DNA of 64,000 nt, taken from Ulota crispa. Lineage: Eukaryota > Streptophyta > Bryopsida > Orthotrichales > Orthotrichaceae. Position numbers and translations under genes: made by a program. Every line of letters starts with the position of its first letter. Position 1 is the stretch's first letter. The notes below the pieces were generated by a model, which was not told the origin of the DNA, ran no database searches, and saw only the letters and a program-made list of their open reading frames with translations. The DNA lies in assembly GCA_963920765.1 (NCBI GenBank), contig OY987248.1, forward strand, positions 12,558,539 to 12,622,538, in the 5' to 3' direction. Positions 47,982 to 59,856 of the stretch are shown piece by piece.

Positions 47982-49967
47982 ATGAAGGGTAGTAACACAA
48001 GCATCAGCAGGAGCAGCAGCATGTGTATGATGAAGCTGTGGATGGTGGTGATTTGGGCAGCAGCTCTGTTTGCATGCCGTGACCATGGGGGGGCTGCATC
48101 TGCTCATTACCTGCCACTGGACCGGTGCGACTTCTACTTCCAGGGGCATCGAGATAATGTGCCCATGCTATCTGTGCTGGATACTCGAAACATCACCACC
48201 TCGCCTCCTCTTCTCACCAAGTGAGTGGCCTGCTTGCTTGCATGCATGCATGTCCATAGATATCTCAATCATTCAGCTCCTGAGTGAACAATTTGCTTTG
48301 GTTTCAGTGACCATGACCATAGACGTTCAGGGAAAGTCTTGCAAACACCGAAGTAGCTAACAACACCATATTAGGTAAATTGGGAAAAACAGAGGGACCA
48401 TTTTGTACTCCACCTTAATTCCACATACAGTAAATTAATGTAGGCATAACTACAGCTCAAAGTTGTAATTTTCTGAAGTTCTTGGAGGCAATCATTGAGA
48501 CCTCAATACTATTTTGTAACATGCTGAAGTGTACATAATGGCCAAAAAATGTGAAAAGTCCTAAAATGTACTATTTTTCCCAATTTACCTAATACGGTGT
48601 TTTTGGTTTCATAAACCATGACCATAGATGTTCAATTTAAGTCCTGCGAACACATAAGTTGCTAATTGAAAGCCAACCAAATGTATATGGAAAATATTTG
48701 GGTTGCTCAGGGCTCAATAAATCAGGTCCTCGCTGATTTTGCATGGTCTGTCGTTCTGAACATGAGCTTTAGAAGTCGGTATCTATTTAGGTCGATCAGG
48801 CAATTAATCCTCGTTTGCACTGCAAAATGATTATGCTTTTTCTTTGTCAGGTTTGATGTGGAAGTGGACGCAGCAGAAATACGTTCTGATTGTGCGTTTC
48901 TACCGGATCCATCGCTGGTGTTCGAGGACCGCAGCTGCCGAGGGCGATTCCATGTGAAAAACCACCACTTGTCAGGTCGCTTTGCCAATGAAGAGTTTGC
49001 CTCCATGGAGGCCTTCCGTTTCCACCAAGTGCTCTTAGCCCTTGAGGTACACTTTGCCAACCCCAATTCCTCATTTAAATTCGGAGCCAGAGGCACTCAC
49101 TCACTCGCCTTTAGCATTCTTGACACAAGTAGACAGCAGATGCTTAGACAAACCACCGGTCCTTTCACATCACTTGTGGAGCCAATATTTATAATATGTG
49201 AATCCAACATGCTACAATAATTGGGGAGGCAGGTGGAGGTATCAAAAGCTGTAGAATCTTTCTTTCTTTTTAGGCTGTCTTTTAAAATATGAGTTGTTAC
49301 AAGGGTGAGAGCTCTTACAACTGCTAAAGAAAGTTAAAAGTGTCTCGAGAATTGGCCGTGATTGATACAAAAAACGTGGTAAATCGTACTTCATGTGTCA
49401 GGGAGTAACGCTTGCAGATGGCACTGTGCTGAACCAAGATGACAACAATCAGCAATACGGGCATCCCAGGCGGTGTGTCACATTTCTTACAACCCCAGGT
49501 AAAAGAATCTGCACAGCTCTCAAGCTCTGCTTAAAAAACCACACATGAGATAATTGAAGCCTAAGGAAACTAACGCAAAAAAGGATGTGTAGGAAACTTA
49601 GAAATTTATTTACGAGCTGCAAGACGTGATCCGCTTGCTGTGTCTGAATCTTACCCCTACCAGACCAAGATTTCATGACCAATATTCATTGCATTTACGC
49701 AAACATGATTCAGGTAGGGTCAACCTTTATCGCCAGAATCATTGGAAATGTTGATAAAATAACTGTTGCTATATGACAGCAGCCATTCCTCATTACAACC
49801 GGGAGACAGGAATACCAAGGGGAGACGCCATCACCAAAATGCTGGATATGGTTCCGAGAATGTTGAACAATGCACATCGTAAGAAGCTGAATAAACTCCG
49901 GGAGTCGGTGCAGCGGCTTGGTCACGACGTGGGCGCACTTGCTCAGGACGTAGCTCATTTTCCGTAA
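47982..49967 (+). CDS. Secreted protein of unknown family, four exons, 239 residues
   Basis: Not recognised. The exon model is 47982-48220, 48851-49046, 49402-49498 and 49780-49967, with introns of 630, 355 and 281 bp, all GT..AG with matching phase and no stop, ending at TAA 49965-49967. The first junction restores AAG (Lys). Exon 4 could also start at 49783, losing one Ala. Residues ~14-41 form a signal peptide: a hydrophobic core (KLWMVVIWAAALFAC) and a likely cleavage site after GGAAS. The mature part has four Cys (contexts DRC, SDC, RSC, RRC), an N-glycosylation site NIT, an acidic FDVEVDAAEIRSDC stretch, and a basic, helical C-terminus (NNAHRKKLNKLRESVQRLG). Location is inferred to be secretory or apoplastic; no catalytic motif is visible. 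It converges with the F-box gene. An AATAAA near 50189 could be its polyadenylation signal. Exons are clearly GC-richer than introns. Confidence 0.82.
48362..48602. mobile_element. AACACC-family MITE inside intron 1
   Basis: The ends are AACACCATATTAGGTAAATT and AATTTACCTAATACGGTGTT, continuing inward as TTGGGAAAAA and its complement, about 45 bp in all. It makes up 241 of the 630 bp of the intron and has the same end type as 32128, 42367 and 61105. Confidence 0.88.
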
Positions 49968-52072
49968 TCATGGATCTCAACAAGCAAATAATAACAGCCC
50001 GAGTTTATGAGAACTGAAAAATCTCAGGACCACCAACAACAACAGCAGGCTTAACCCCTCTCGGTGACATCTTTCCATTATGAGAATAATTAGACTGAGA
50101 ATCACAGACTCCTTGCAAACATCGTTTTGGAATACACAACAGAAAATTAGGTGAGTACCCCGTTCCAGAGGCCTTGAACGTTTGGAAAAATAAAACAATG
50201 CATATACATACGAAAGTTTTTCAAGCAAGAAAAAAAAATGTCTTTGACTCGCTATATACGCCTCTCAATGACCAAAATTTCTTGGCCAACTCATTTGAAC
50301 ATGCTGTGGAAAAACATGATTCACATACGGTCAAAAGTTTATACTGCTGGAATCAGTGAACAGTACTGCACGTGCTTGTCAAAAGATCAAATAACAGTTG
50401 ATCAGGGAAGAAGTCCACTTCTGAATAACTGAAAAGTACTAGAACGTCATGAATTAGGGGCTCATTCTCTTGCCCCAGAATCAATTGAGGATATTGTATA
50501 AAAAATACAAGCAGAGCTATCTCAAAGTCTACTCAGCTTGCTGGCATTCGGTAGTAGCACTCAATATAATGCAACACAGATAAAGTTGTACCAAAAAAGG
50601 GAGTTTAACCAAACAAGCTTTTGCATGTGAAGATTACGTAAGAACCGCTCCTAACGAAGCCTTACACAAATGCCCTTGCGAGCGGGCCTTACCCTGCACA
50701 GCATAATTGTCACATACAACTCACTACTTGCATAGCTTACCATAATAGATTCGTACACACAACTGTGTATACCTCACAGAGTATGCCATATCATCACAAG
50801 CAGCATTCTACGTTGGGTATACAATTTAAACTTGCAATTGTTTCTACGAATTTTGAATTGCAATTTGGCAAAAAACTAGATAAAAAAACCAACTCATTGA
50901 AGCAGTGAAATGTTACAACCTGCAACAATTACTTTCACCAAACACATACAACTTACGCTGTTTGTGGCTACTTTGTACTAAAGAGAACCCAGAGGAGGAA
51001 ACCAAGCATGTTAGTGCATAGTTTCTTTCTTTTAGGCCACTTTTTCATTTAATGGCCACCGAAAGCAAGTGTCTCCTGCTTTGGAGGCCACTGAAAGAAA
51101 TACTGTTCCAAGCTTAATGCTTTGAAGCCCTGCCAAATGAAACGAATACACTTGTGAATCCCAATGGCAGTTCTACGGTATGATCCACGGTATAAAATTC
51201 GCTCCTGTTTTGGAATTGTTTAGACCCCTTTCCCATGGCCAATAGCCAATGGCAAAGCTATCATACCTATGGCACAAAGAAAGTACACATGAGCTTATTA
51301 TAACAGGGGGGGTTTGTTAGAATGGAACTATACCATGCAGGCACTTTTAGAGTGTGACAAAAAAAAATTACAAAACAAAAAAGGGTCCCCGAGGAGTTGA
51401 TATCATTAACTAACCTTAGGGTTTTTCAAATACACAAGGGTCCTTAAAACGCTTTCAAAAACCCTACATAACGCCGGGTCCTCTGTAATGCCCCTGTCCC
51501 CCATTTGTGACACCAAATACAAGCAGCACACTGAAAAGAATACATAGTACAAAACAACCGTTTATTTGAGAACAACTCGTTCGTAATCAACATGAGACGG
51601 CCAAGTGGTTCACAGCTTGTCATAAAAAAACCAGTTTGGCCTGCTTACTCTCGGCTGAAGTTTCGCATCCACAAAGGCTCCAGTACTGGAAATCTCTTCA
51701 CCCACTGCTTCACACGCTTCAGCTGACCAGATATCTGCTTCACATCCAATTTCAGGTCACGCCCTCATCCTCAAGTGAAGAAATAGCATTACTTCTCGAC
51801 ACAAATTTCTCCCCTTCCATACAAACACCATTTCTCATATTTACGATATAACCTGGCACAACTGCCCTTCAAAAGTTTAAGTTTGTCCACAGGAGAAGGT
51901 TGCATGGAAGTTAAGAAGCTGGTCAGTACATGACTCAATCGTGCTGTTCTTCGACTCCACATGGTACATTGCTGTTGAAGAAGAGGAGATTCGAGAATCA
52001 TATCCCAAATCTCCAAGAGTCGACCACGGCATGGACGTCTCGAGCATGATGTGGAAAAAGGGGTTTAACGAT
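49968..52072. other. Intergenic region between convergent genes, including both 3' UTRs
   Basis: No further gene is supported. On the - strand a TTTATT at about 51561 (AATAAA on the F-box strand) could mark the end of the F-box transcript. The open frames at 51636-52016 and 51941-52516 are shadows or UTR. Confidence 0.5.
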
Positions 52073-53551
52073 TCAAGCCGGCGCGGGCAGAGGAGGGACG
52101 ATCTGCGAGCGGCTCTTGGGCATACAATTGCACATCCAATTCTTGGCCACGTTGAGAGTCTCCCACGACCGGCGATCCATGTCATAGAGCACAAATCTGG
52201 CCAGTCCGGAGGTTTCAGCGAAGTCATGACGAGAGATGAGGATGTACTGATCGCAGTAACACGTCTTGATCTTGTCCACCAAACGGTGCTGCAGAAACAC
52301 CCGCAACGAATGCGGCTCAATGAGGAACCACTCCAGCATGGGAGTGGGCATGCGATCCACTTCAAGCCACGTCTGAGGATCATGCTTCAACTCCCACACA
52401 CGAAGCCCGCCCTCTTCACTGAGCGTCAAGTCATGCAGGACGCCTCTCCACTCACCCAGCCCCCGCATCAACGGTCCAAAATTACGCCTCGGTGCCGGGC
52501 GAGGCGCGTGCATTAGTGCAGGCCCATACGGATGCCTTGGTGCAGGCCTCCGAACGATCACAGCCGGAGGCTCAGGTCCATCGGGTGGCACTGGCAGCAC
52601 AGTCCACGTGTCATGGTCGAAATTGTACGCCAGAATCTGCGGGTCGGGAAGTGGTAGCGGATTCACGCGCCGAAGAGGCCTGCCGAATCGAGTCGAGTTC
52701 CCACACTTCATGTACATGACACCCTCGCAGTACGCAGATTCCATTTCAGTACCAACGGCATCCGGACCACGAGTTGGCTTGTGTGTCCACGCGCCAGTCT
52801 CGGAGTCGTAGATGAAAATGCCATGGGCTCTGTTGTAGACCCACACCGTCAGCGCCCTGAACGAGAACTCCGTCCGCTTGTCCACAGCTAATTTCGCCAT
52901 AAAACAGTGGCTGTTCCGAGGGGTCAAACGGGGAAGCCGATGGAGACGCATGCTGTTCAGGTTCAACACTGTACCCCCTTCGAAGGTCGATGCGTACACC
53001 ATGCCGGACACCACGTGAAATCGGAGACAGGGCGCAAGCACTGGCACTCCGTTACAGTTGGACGGGAGCGTCTTCAGCACCCATTTCCCCGTGTCCTGCA
53101 TCAGCATCGCTTGATGACACCCTTGATGACCCCCGTGTAGAACGAAATAGGGTTTGGCCAGTAACGGAGACGTGCCGGTGCTGAAGCGCCCCATGAACTG
53201 TTTGTTCTGATTCAGCCGGTTCCACTTCTTGCACACGCTTAGAGCTCTGTAGAATGCGTGCAGTGGCAGCTTTGCGAGTACCATCTCCTCGATGTCGATG
53301 TGGTGCTGAAGCTCTCCCCAAAGCTCGGGATCCATCTCTATAGTTGGGGACGACGAAGAAGAAGACGACGACGATGACGACGATGAGCTCCGGGCATCTT
53401 TGGTCACGGCGTGACTCAAGAGCCCGGTCGTGACATTGCGGCCCTCTGTTAGTGCAACTAGCCTTTCCTCTGCAACCACTTCCGCCCATTTCCCCCACTT
53501 CCGGTGGGACCCCAATGTCGACAAACCCGTCCCCTTATCCCTGAAGCTCAT
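52073..53551 (-). CDS. F-box protein with kelch/beta-propeller-like C-terminal region
   Basis: Uninterrupted frame of 492 residues from the ATG at 53551. An in-frame ATG at 53617 would give 514, but that extension is AT-rich and looks like 5' UTR or intron. ATG 53335 (MDPELWGEL) is a third option. Residues ~55-68 are a run of 14 Ser. An F-box follows at ~73-118: ELQHHIDIEEMVLAKLPLHA, then ALSVCKKWNRL. The rest (~120-480) has repeating aromatic/Gly strands typical of kelch or galactose-oxidase-like propellers: FVLHGG, IFIYDSETGAWTHKP, ILAYNFDHDTWTVLPV, VLYDMDRRSWETL. Length and layout fit plant F-box/kelch proteins. By family knowledge these bind SKP1 and act as substrate receptors of SCF ubiquitin ligases; the target is unknown. 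A Pro/Arg-rich loop (APRHPYGPALMHAPRPAPR) interrupts the propeller. Single-exon coding and high GC stand out from the flanks. Confidence 0.9.
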   Translation of the reverse strand: MSFRDKGTGLSTLGSHRKWGKWAEVVAEERLVALTEGRNVTTGLLSHAVTKDARSSSSSSSSSSSSSSPTIEMDPELWGELQHHIDIEEMVLAKLPLHAFYRALSVCKKWNRLNQNKQFMGRFSTGTSPLLAKPYFVLHGGHQGCHQAMLMQDTGKWVLKTLPSNCNGVPVLAPCLRFHVVSGMVYASTFEGGTVLNLNSMRLHRLPRLTPRNSHCFMAKLAVDKRTEFSFRALTVWVYNRAHGIFIYDSETGAWTHKPTRGPDAVGTEMESAYCEGVMYMKCGNSTRFGRPLRRVNPLPLPDPQILAYNFDHDTWTVLPVPPDGPEPPAVIVRRPAPRHPYGPALMHAPRPAPRRNFGPLMRGLGEWRGVLHDLTLSEEGGLRVWELKHDPQTWLEVDRMPTPMLEWFLIEPHSLRVFLQHRLVDKIKTCYCDQYILISRHDFAETSGLARFVLYDMDRRSWETLNVAKNWMCNCMPKSRSQIVPPLPAPA

Positions 53552-54400
53552 ACTGATTGCGCAATTTCGACAATCTAAGCGCAAAAAAGTAGCAAATTCG
53601 TTAAAATCATCGAACATAAAACATCATCAACCAAAAGAAGGAACATTACTCACCAAAAAAAAACATTTCTGACAGGAATCGTGATAATAGCAAAGAAGGA
53701 AAAAAAACAGGGGACACCATAGCCAAAAACTGGCAATGGCCAAAGCAGGGAGATTGGTCGCAATTGCTCTGTTACAGCAGGGTATCAATCAAACTCCCCC
53801 AATGACAACCTAACCCATTTGCACAACAAGCGCCCATTGCCAATAATCGCACGCAGGAATACCATTCTGCTACTGTAACGTAACTTTTACGCTGCATATC
53901 CAAGTTCGGCCATGGCCGCCAAAGACCGACTACCAACACGGGGACAAGCTACAGCAGGAAAATTTCAGCATTGCAGGCACACAATGCGCGCACTGATCCA
54001 TTCACGGAAGCTCCAAAGACGAAGGAGTTGAAAGGTGAGAGGGAAGTGCAGGGGAAGTGGAGCAAGCTCTGGATGGAAAAGGGCCAAACCTGCCTTGATA
54101 TGTCAGCAATCAGGTCGAGAACAAAGGCATCTTGTAACCTCCCGGAGTCGCAGAGAATTCGTTGCGATCGCACCAAGGCAGAGATGGAGATGCGCGCATC
54201 GCTAACCGGGGGTCATGGCGGCTAGCGTTGTTGCATCGGGCGCTCACGACGTCGGGAGAGCACGCAGCTGTGAAGCATGGACGTACAGTAACTACGACGT
54301 GGGGAGGAATCGGAGAAGGGCGGAAACGGTCAGCGTTTGGGTCGTACGGAAAGCCACCTATCCTCGCGAGTCGCGAGGGTGACTAAGTTATTTACATCCA
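53552..54400 (-). promoter_or_regulatory. Upstream region of the F-box gene, GC-rich
   Basis: This probable 5' UTR and promoter stays GC- and CpG-rich to about 54390 and then drops abruptly. A splice acceptor-like CAG just before the ATG at 53551 and a T-rich stretch before it suggest a 5' UTR intron may exist. The open frames at 53949-54386 are unsupported. Confidence 0.4.
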
Positions 54401-56035
54401 TGAATATGCAAAATATGGATGGAAACTCATTTCCTTGTCAAATGATAGTCCTCAAAGACCTATATGGTGGAGGCTAACAACGTCCCATATTCAATCAATA
54501 AAGTGCGCTATTTACAATCTTAGTAGGGATAGGTGTTGGAACGTGTTATGTTCTTTTCAAGGTTGAGGGACCACTTAAATCATGTCACGTGTCCCAATGT
54601 GAGGTAGGAAATAGTGAACGCAAAGTAGTTTGGTTATTATATGTATTACATGAGTTTAGAGGTTGGCAATGGGTGCAAAGCACTTTTTGACTCCCTAAAT
54701 TCATTGTGATTTTAGTTTTGCAAAAAAACTTATAAAAATTGCAATGTTTTTATATCTTCCTACATGGGAAAATTATTTGTTGCCTTCTTAAGTGATTTTG
54801 TATGGGTGTTTCCACCTTATTGTCTCAAGATCTTGGAGTGATTTAGCAATCTTATCCACCGATAAAGGAAGAATGTAGTTTCAAATGTTTTTTCTTCAAA
54901 AAATAATCACATCACTTGAGAAGAAAATTTTGCTAAAAAGAATCCTTGGTGCAAAGCCATACCCCTTTGGACTTAGCACAGTTGGATTATGCCTACTTGC
55001 GTACATTGGGAGTTGCCTATAAACTTGTCTCCATCTCTCTCCGACTCCTTCTTTTCCTTTTATGTAAACATCAAAGGTGAGAAAATTCCAAAATTTTTAT
55101 AACAAAAAAGAAGCAAAAGTTTGTCCATATTTTGGGGTCATTTGACCTACTTTAACATATGTAGAATAATTCAAGGTTTTTGAATTGAGATATCATAACA
55201 TTCAATAGCTTGAAGAGAGGCAGCCTTTCCCTCTCTTCAAGTTTTATCCACAAACTTCATCATGACAAAAAAAAAAGTTTTTTTTTTTTTTTTTTTTTTT
55301 TTCTGACATGGCTAGCCCCCACATCGACGTATGTGCACTACTGAGCCTCTCTTTCATAAATTCTTTGACAAATTCAGCCAAGTGTCCTCTTAGCTACTGA
55401 TGGGTGTGGAATATTCCACACTCTTTAGTTGGAGGGAGGGTAGTGAGGTTGATTGCTACTGAATGTTATGTGAATTCAAAATTTTCAAATTTGATAGCTT
55501 GTGATAATTATTTAAGTTCAAAAATTTAGCAATTGAAAATTTTATTTTTTTCAACTATGGGTCCACATAAGGAAATAAAGGATTCAAAGGAAGATGAAGG
55601 CAAACCGCTAGGGGCACTTCCTAGCTGAGGGAAGAAGGAGCAACATTGATTTTGTTGAGCCTTTACTAGTTGGGGTGCCAAATAGTGTGCACATGATTTA
55701 TTTAGAGCACTTGTGTAGGGTAAGGGCCTCACATAAGGGAATTCTCCCGTTTAAGTCATTAGGAATGGGGACGGAACCCAATCAATCAATGGTGCAAATG
55801 TGAGATAGTTTGTGCATGAAATCCTTACTTTGCGTAAATATTGTTTGAAAAAAATACGACCACGTGTTCTTTTGCAAGCAAGAGTAATGTTACTTAGTGT
55901 GACACCACTCTGCAAGTTTTGTTGTTATGTTCACAAGTATAAGGGCAATCCAAAATGCTAAAGATTATCTTCAAGCAACATTTTAAAAGTAAGGTTACTC
56001 CAGACAAGTATAAGGGTCTATCCCCTGAAAAAGAC
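54401..56035. other. AT-rich intergenic with a hairpin and a T tract
   Basis: No gene. A 12-bp perfect hairpin (CTTGAAGAGAGG, loop, CCTCTCTTCAAG) lies at about 55211-55244. Next come an A tract (about 55266-55276) and then T25 (55278-55302). Confidence 0.5.
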
Positions 56036-56430
56036 CAACCGTCTGGAGAATTAAAAAAACCCAATCAAAGATCAACCACCCAAATTTGGTTAAAATAAAA
56101 AACCCCACCCCACCAATTCCCCACCCTACCTCAAGGAAACGATAAACAACAAATGAATTTCAAATATCCCATATCGTTTGTTAGCCAAATTGGTAACACA
56201 CAAATACAAGTTTGGGGTGGGTAGTTTAATTTACAAGATCCAGTCTTAGTTCTTGAACTAGTAAAATAGTGACACATGGAACTCTAAATTTTTTGGAAAC
56301 GCCTAACCAGCAATGGGGTGAATGACATGTGTACCTCCATGGCCTCATCAAATTTTCATATATGGTTTTGTTTTCAAAAGAGGTAGTGGACTCACTATCC
56401 ACTCACTATCACTAGAGCACACTAGTACTT
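56036..56430. repeat. Dispersed repeat (pair with 58650-59460)
   Basis: Shared ordered blocks: TATCCCCTGAAAAAG, TCCCATA..TTTGT.AGCCAAA, GACATGTGTACCTCCAT, GACTCACTATCCAC. Ends not resolved. Confidence 0.6.
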
Positions 56431-56534
56431 TGTCGGCCGCGCTCAACGTACAACCAAGCACGGTGCAATAAAGTCTTTTGTGTGAATTTTTGTGAGCCAG
56501 TTGGAAACTTTATTATTGTCGCCCTCCAAGGTAA

Positions 56535-56682
56535 GACCATCCCCATTCCCCAATGCAACAGGAAAAATAGACTTAGAAAACCAAGTCTGACATATTCATA
56601 GCCATCAAATCATGATTTGATGACTATGAATATGTTTGACTTGGTTTTTCAGGTTTGTTTTCTAGTTACATTGGGGATGCCC
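56535..56682. mobile_element. Harbinger/Tourist-type MITE (148 bp), hairpin
   Basis: TAA lies at 56532-56534 and 56683-56685. The ends are GACCATCCCCATTCCCCAAT and TTGGGGATGCC. The centre is a long stem: AACCAAGTCTGACATATTCA pairs with its near-complement TGAATATGTTTGACTTGGTT. Confidence 0.8.
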
Positions 56683-56685
56683 TAA

Positions 56686-56802
56686 GAGCATTCCCAATCC
56701 AGCCTATCTAACATATTAGTAGCCATTAGAGTATGATTTGGTGGCTACTAATATGTCAGACTTGGTTTAACAAGCCTTTTTAAGGCTAGATTGGGGATGC
56801 TC
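56686..56802. mobile_element. Harbinger/Tourist-type MITE (117 bp), abutting the previous one
   Basis: TAA lies at 56683-56685 (shared) and 56803-56805. The ends are GAGCATTCCCAATCCAGCC and GGCTAGATTGGGGATGCTC. The interior (CATATTAGTAGCC and GGCTACTAATATG) forms a stem. After 56805 the sequence GAGCATTGGCATTG looks like the start of a third, truncated copy. Confidence 0.85.
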
Positions 56803-56840
56803 TAAGAGCATTGGCATTGTATACGGAAAGACAAACTTAA

Positions 56841-57751
56841 CCCTTTAAAGACCACACCATTTTCACAAAATCCACAAGAAATTGGGTTATTAAATTGAAA
56901 TGTGTAATTGAATCAAATGTCGATCTAGTTTGCATAATCCAGCCGTACAAATGGGAATAACACCTTATTTACTATCAAATGTCAAATTTTCAACTAGATC
57001 TACCGTGGGAGGTGAAATATTATAATCATTAAGTGAGATGTAGGTGGAAAATCTCTAAGCTTTCATGCTTATGTGGTTTTGGATCTTACTGCTTCATATA
57101 AGCTTTGCTTGAGAAGAGCCTTACATTTCTAGAAAGCAAGGTTTATCACCTTTCCAATAAGACTAGTTTTACACAAAATGGATAAAAATAGCAATCACAA
57201 GGTGTAGCTAAGTGGACAAAAAGGGTAAAAAACCCACTTTATTTGCTATCCTAAAACAATTCTACAAGAAATTTGATAAATGTTATGGAAAATCCAATCA
57301 GTGAAAACAATCAAGAATTGGCCTTAAATGTGGGATGACAATTTTTAAAGATGAAATGATAGCGGAATTTTCAATAGATCTTCAAATACTATAATTATAC
57401 TATTACCATATTGAGAAATAATACAAGTTTATTTCTTAAGCAATTTGAGTTTTTTAAAGACAGCATAGTCAGTGGAAATGTGGCATTATTGTTGGATGTT
57501 TGATGTATTATGTTGTTGCTTTGATCCATCTTTGACCAAATATGGATACGTATTTTGAGGCTATGTTGTACAAACACCATTATTTATCAAATCGTATATC
57601 CAATTCCAATGTCGTAATTTTGGTTGGATGCAAAATTCTTGTTACCACAAGCGTTCTTCAAGAACAACTTCCAAATTGTTAAGCAATTTTACTCTATAGG
57701 CCATAAACCATTCTGTTGAACCAAAATATGGTTTGGTTGTCTCTAAAGGGT
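56841..57751. mobile_element. Probable TTAA-family element (911 bp)
   Basis: Left TTAA at 56837-56840, then CCCTTTAAAGACCACACC. The right end GGTTGTCTCTAAAGGG is a good inverted match but is followed by TTGTAA rather than TTAA. No subterminal palindrome was seen. Confidence 0.55.
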
Positions 57752-58649
57752 TGTAAGGTAGTATGCTCTAATTGTGACCCTCTTAGATAAAGCGCCCATA
57801 GGTAGATTAATTTGGATATGCAGTGGTCCTTGAATGGACCCTCCATAGTCATAGAAGAAAAAGTGTATTTTATTGCAAGAGCCAATCATACACCTCAGTT
57901 TCACCCATCTCTTCACAAGTTGCATGGGGATGGTTTATGGGAGGCCTAGAGTAACAAATATGCATCTACTACAGAAAATTTTGAAAATTCATCAACAATT
58001 CAAAAATGCTTCAAAAAATATGAAAAAAATTGTGTTACATTAAGCATCCATTTCTCTTTGTCTAAAATTAAAAAAACATTTGGTTTTCATGAAAAGCCCA
58101 TGAAAAAGCAGACCAATCCTTAAAGTGACAATTTAGAGCGTACTACTTTATCTTAGACGGAGGATCTAGAGTTCTAACCTTCATTGCATAGCAATTATTG
58201 GTTTTTAAAGAATATGGAGAGCTTGAACAAGCTCCCGCTCACGCCATTGTGGAGGTCTTTCCTAACCATGCTAGAGCTCATGGAAGGACTCAAATCCTTT
58301 GACTATAGTTGAAAGGTGCTCCAAGAAAGGTGCTAGCGACAGCAAGGGGCAAGGGATTAGTGTGAGTGCAATGGGAGTGTTTCAAAAATGGAGGAGTCAC
58401 TAATACAAGTGACCCACTTCTTGACTCTCCAAAACACTTTCATGATCCATGATCCCAAATATGATTTTCAATTTTAGCTCAAGTGGTTAAAAAAATTGCT
58501 AAAAAGTTAAAATAGTAAAATTCAAAAATGATTTAGTTGCATAAATATTTTGATATCAATCTTGCAAAATTTAGCGAGTTTAAAGATTGCTGGTCATGAT
58601 ACTTCTGCGTCCAAGCCTAGCATTCAATTTATTGAGATGTCAACAGTAT
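57752..58649. other. AT-rich intergenic, no gene seen
   Basis: No credible coding region or repeat ends were recognised. Confidence 0.45.
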
Positions 58650-59460
58650 CCCCTGAAAAAGGTCAACCACCCGACTCAATTAACATTCATACTGGGAAGA
58701 ATTAAAAAAAAAAAAAAAAAACCATATTGAAAAGGGCCAAAAACCCATCTCTAGTGCCATTGGTATCCAATAAAACAAGTAAATCACTGTTGTTGATTGT
58801 GATCACGAGAACAATCTTGGCAATCAATGTTTTGGGATACAAAATACATATAAAAATATGGATATAGAATATAAGTACATAATATAGATTAAAAGTACAA
58901 AAAAAACATATACAAAAATACGGAGACAACAAACAGATTTAAATTATCCCATACTCTTTGTAAGCCAAAGTGATGTCACACAACTACAAGTACAATAAGG
59001 TTGTTACATTGGGCAAGATTTTGCTATCAGACAAGACAAGCAGACAGACGAAAGCGTCCAAATGGGGTGGTTGTCCACTCTAAAATCAAGAAGTGGATGT
59101 TATGGCGTGAGTGCAAGGTTGTGTCTAAACTCATACCGAAATAAAATACAAGAAAAAAAGGTATATGTGTCCGTGTCTTGACCATTTATATTTGCATTGG
59201 ACGGACGGGCGGGTTAGAATTGGTCCAATGTAACAACCATGAAGTACGGGGTGGGGTGAACATCATTTTGAAACACCTATCTCATTTTATGAGCCAAAGG
59301 TTAAGTGACACATGTATCCCCTTCAGTTCTTTGGAAAATTTTAACCACCAATAGCTAAATGACATGTGTACCTCCATCAATTTTTCATGTACAACATTAA
59401 AAAGAGGCAGTAAGTGAGACTATCGACTCACTATCCACAATCCATGGTATTCACATTTAT
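58650..59460. repeat. Dispersed repeat (pair with 56036-56430), interrupted
   Basis: It matches 56036-56430 in order but is about twice as long. Part of the excess is the nested element at 58999-59238. Confidence 0.6.
58999..59238. mobile_element. GGTTGTTACATTGG-ended element (240 bp)
   Basis: The exact inverted ends GGTTGTTACATTGG and CCAATGTAACAACC are followed inward by GACAGACGAA and TGGACGGACGGGCGGG. Related ends occur at 44229 and 46959. Confidence 0.75.
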
Positions 59461-59517
59461 CCATTAAGCTGAATACTTGTGTGTTCAAGTTGTTGCAAGT
59501 TTTAGAGCTGTGTTTAA

Positions 59518-59749
59518 CCCTTAAAGGACCGAAGAGCCCTTTGCGGCCAATACAGTATTTGGTATTTTCTTGTATTTGGAATGCATCCACACCTTTATTA
59601 CATTTGAGATCAACAAAGAAGTTAGAAAATAGATCATTGCGGTTCTAGTGAGCTAGTCAAGATCCCAAATTAAAACTTTTTATTGGTAGCAAATGCCAAT
59701 TATACGGCAGCGTATATACTATGTAATATGTAGAGCAACCCTTTAGGGG
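59518..59749. mobile_element. TTAA-flanked MITE, ~235-bp class
   Basis: TTAA lies at 59514-59517 and 59750-59753. The ends are CCCTTAAAGGACCGAAGAG and CAACCCTTTAGGGG. An inverted sister copy is 60362-60586 (TTTTTATTGGTAGCAAATGC against its complement). Confidence 0.88.
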
Positions 59750-59856
59750 TTAAATCTCAATTGCATATTAAATGAATTAAATATGTTTAGTGACTACAGT
59801 GGTATTTTTGTACATATAAAAAGACATTCATTTAAAATGACTTTATAAATTCTTAA

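Noticed and set aside
51941-52516. 191-codon + strand open frame
   Set aside because: Antisense shadow of the F-box coding region.
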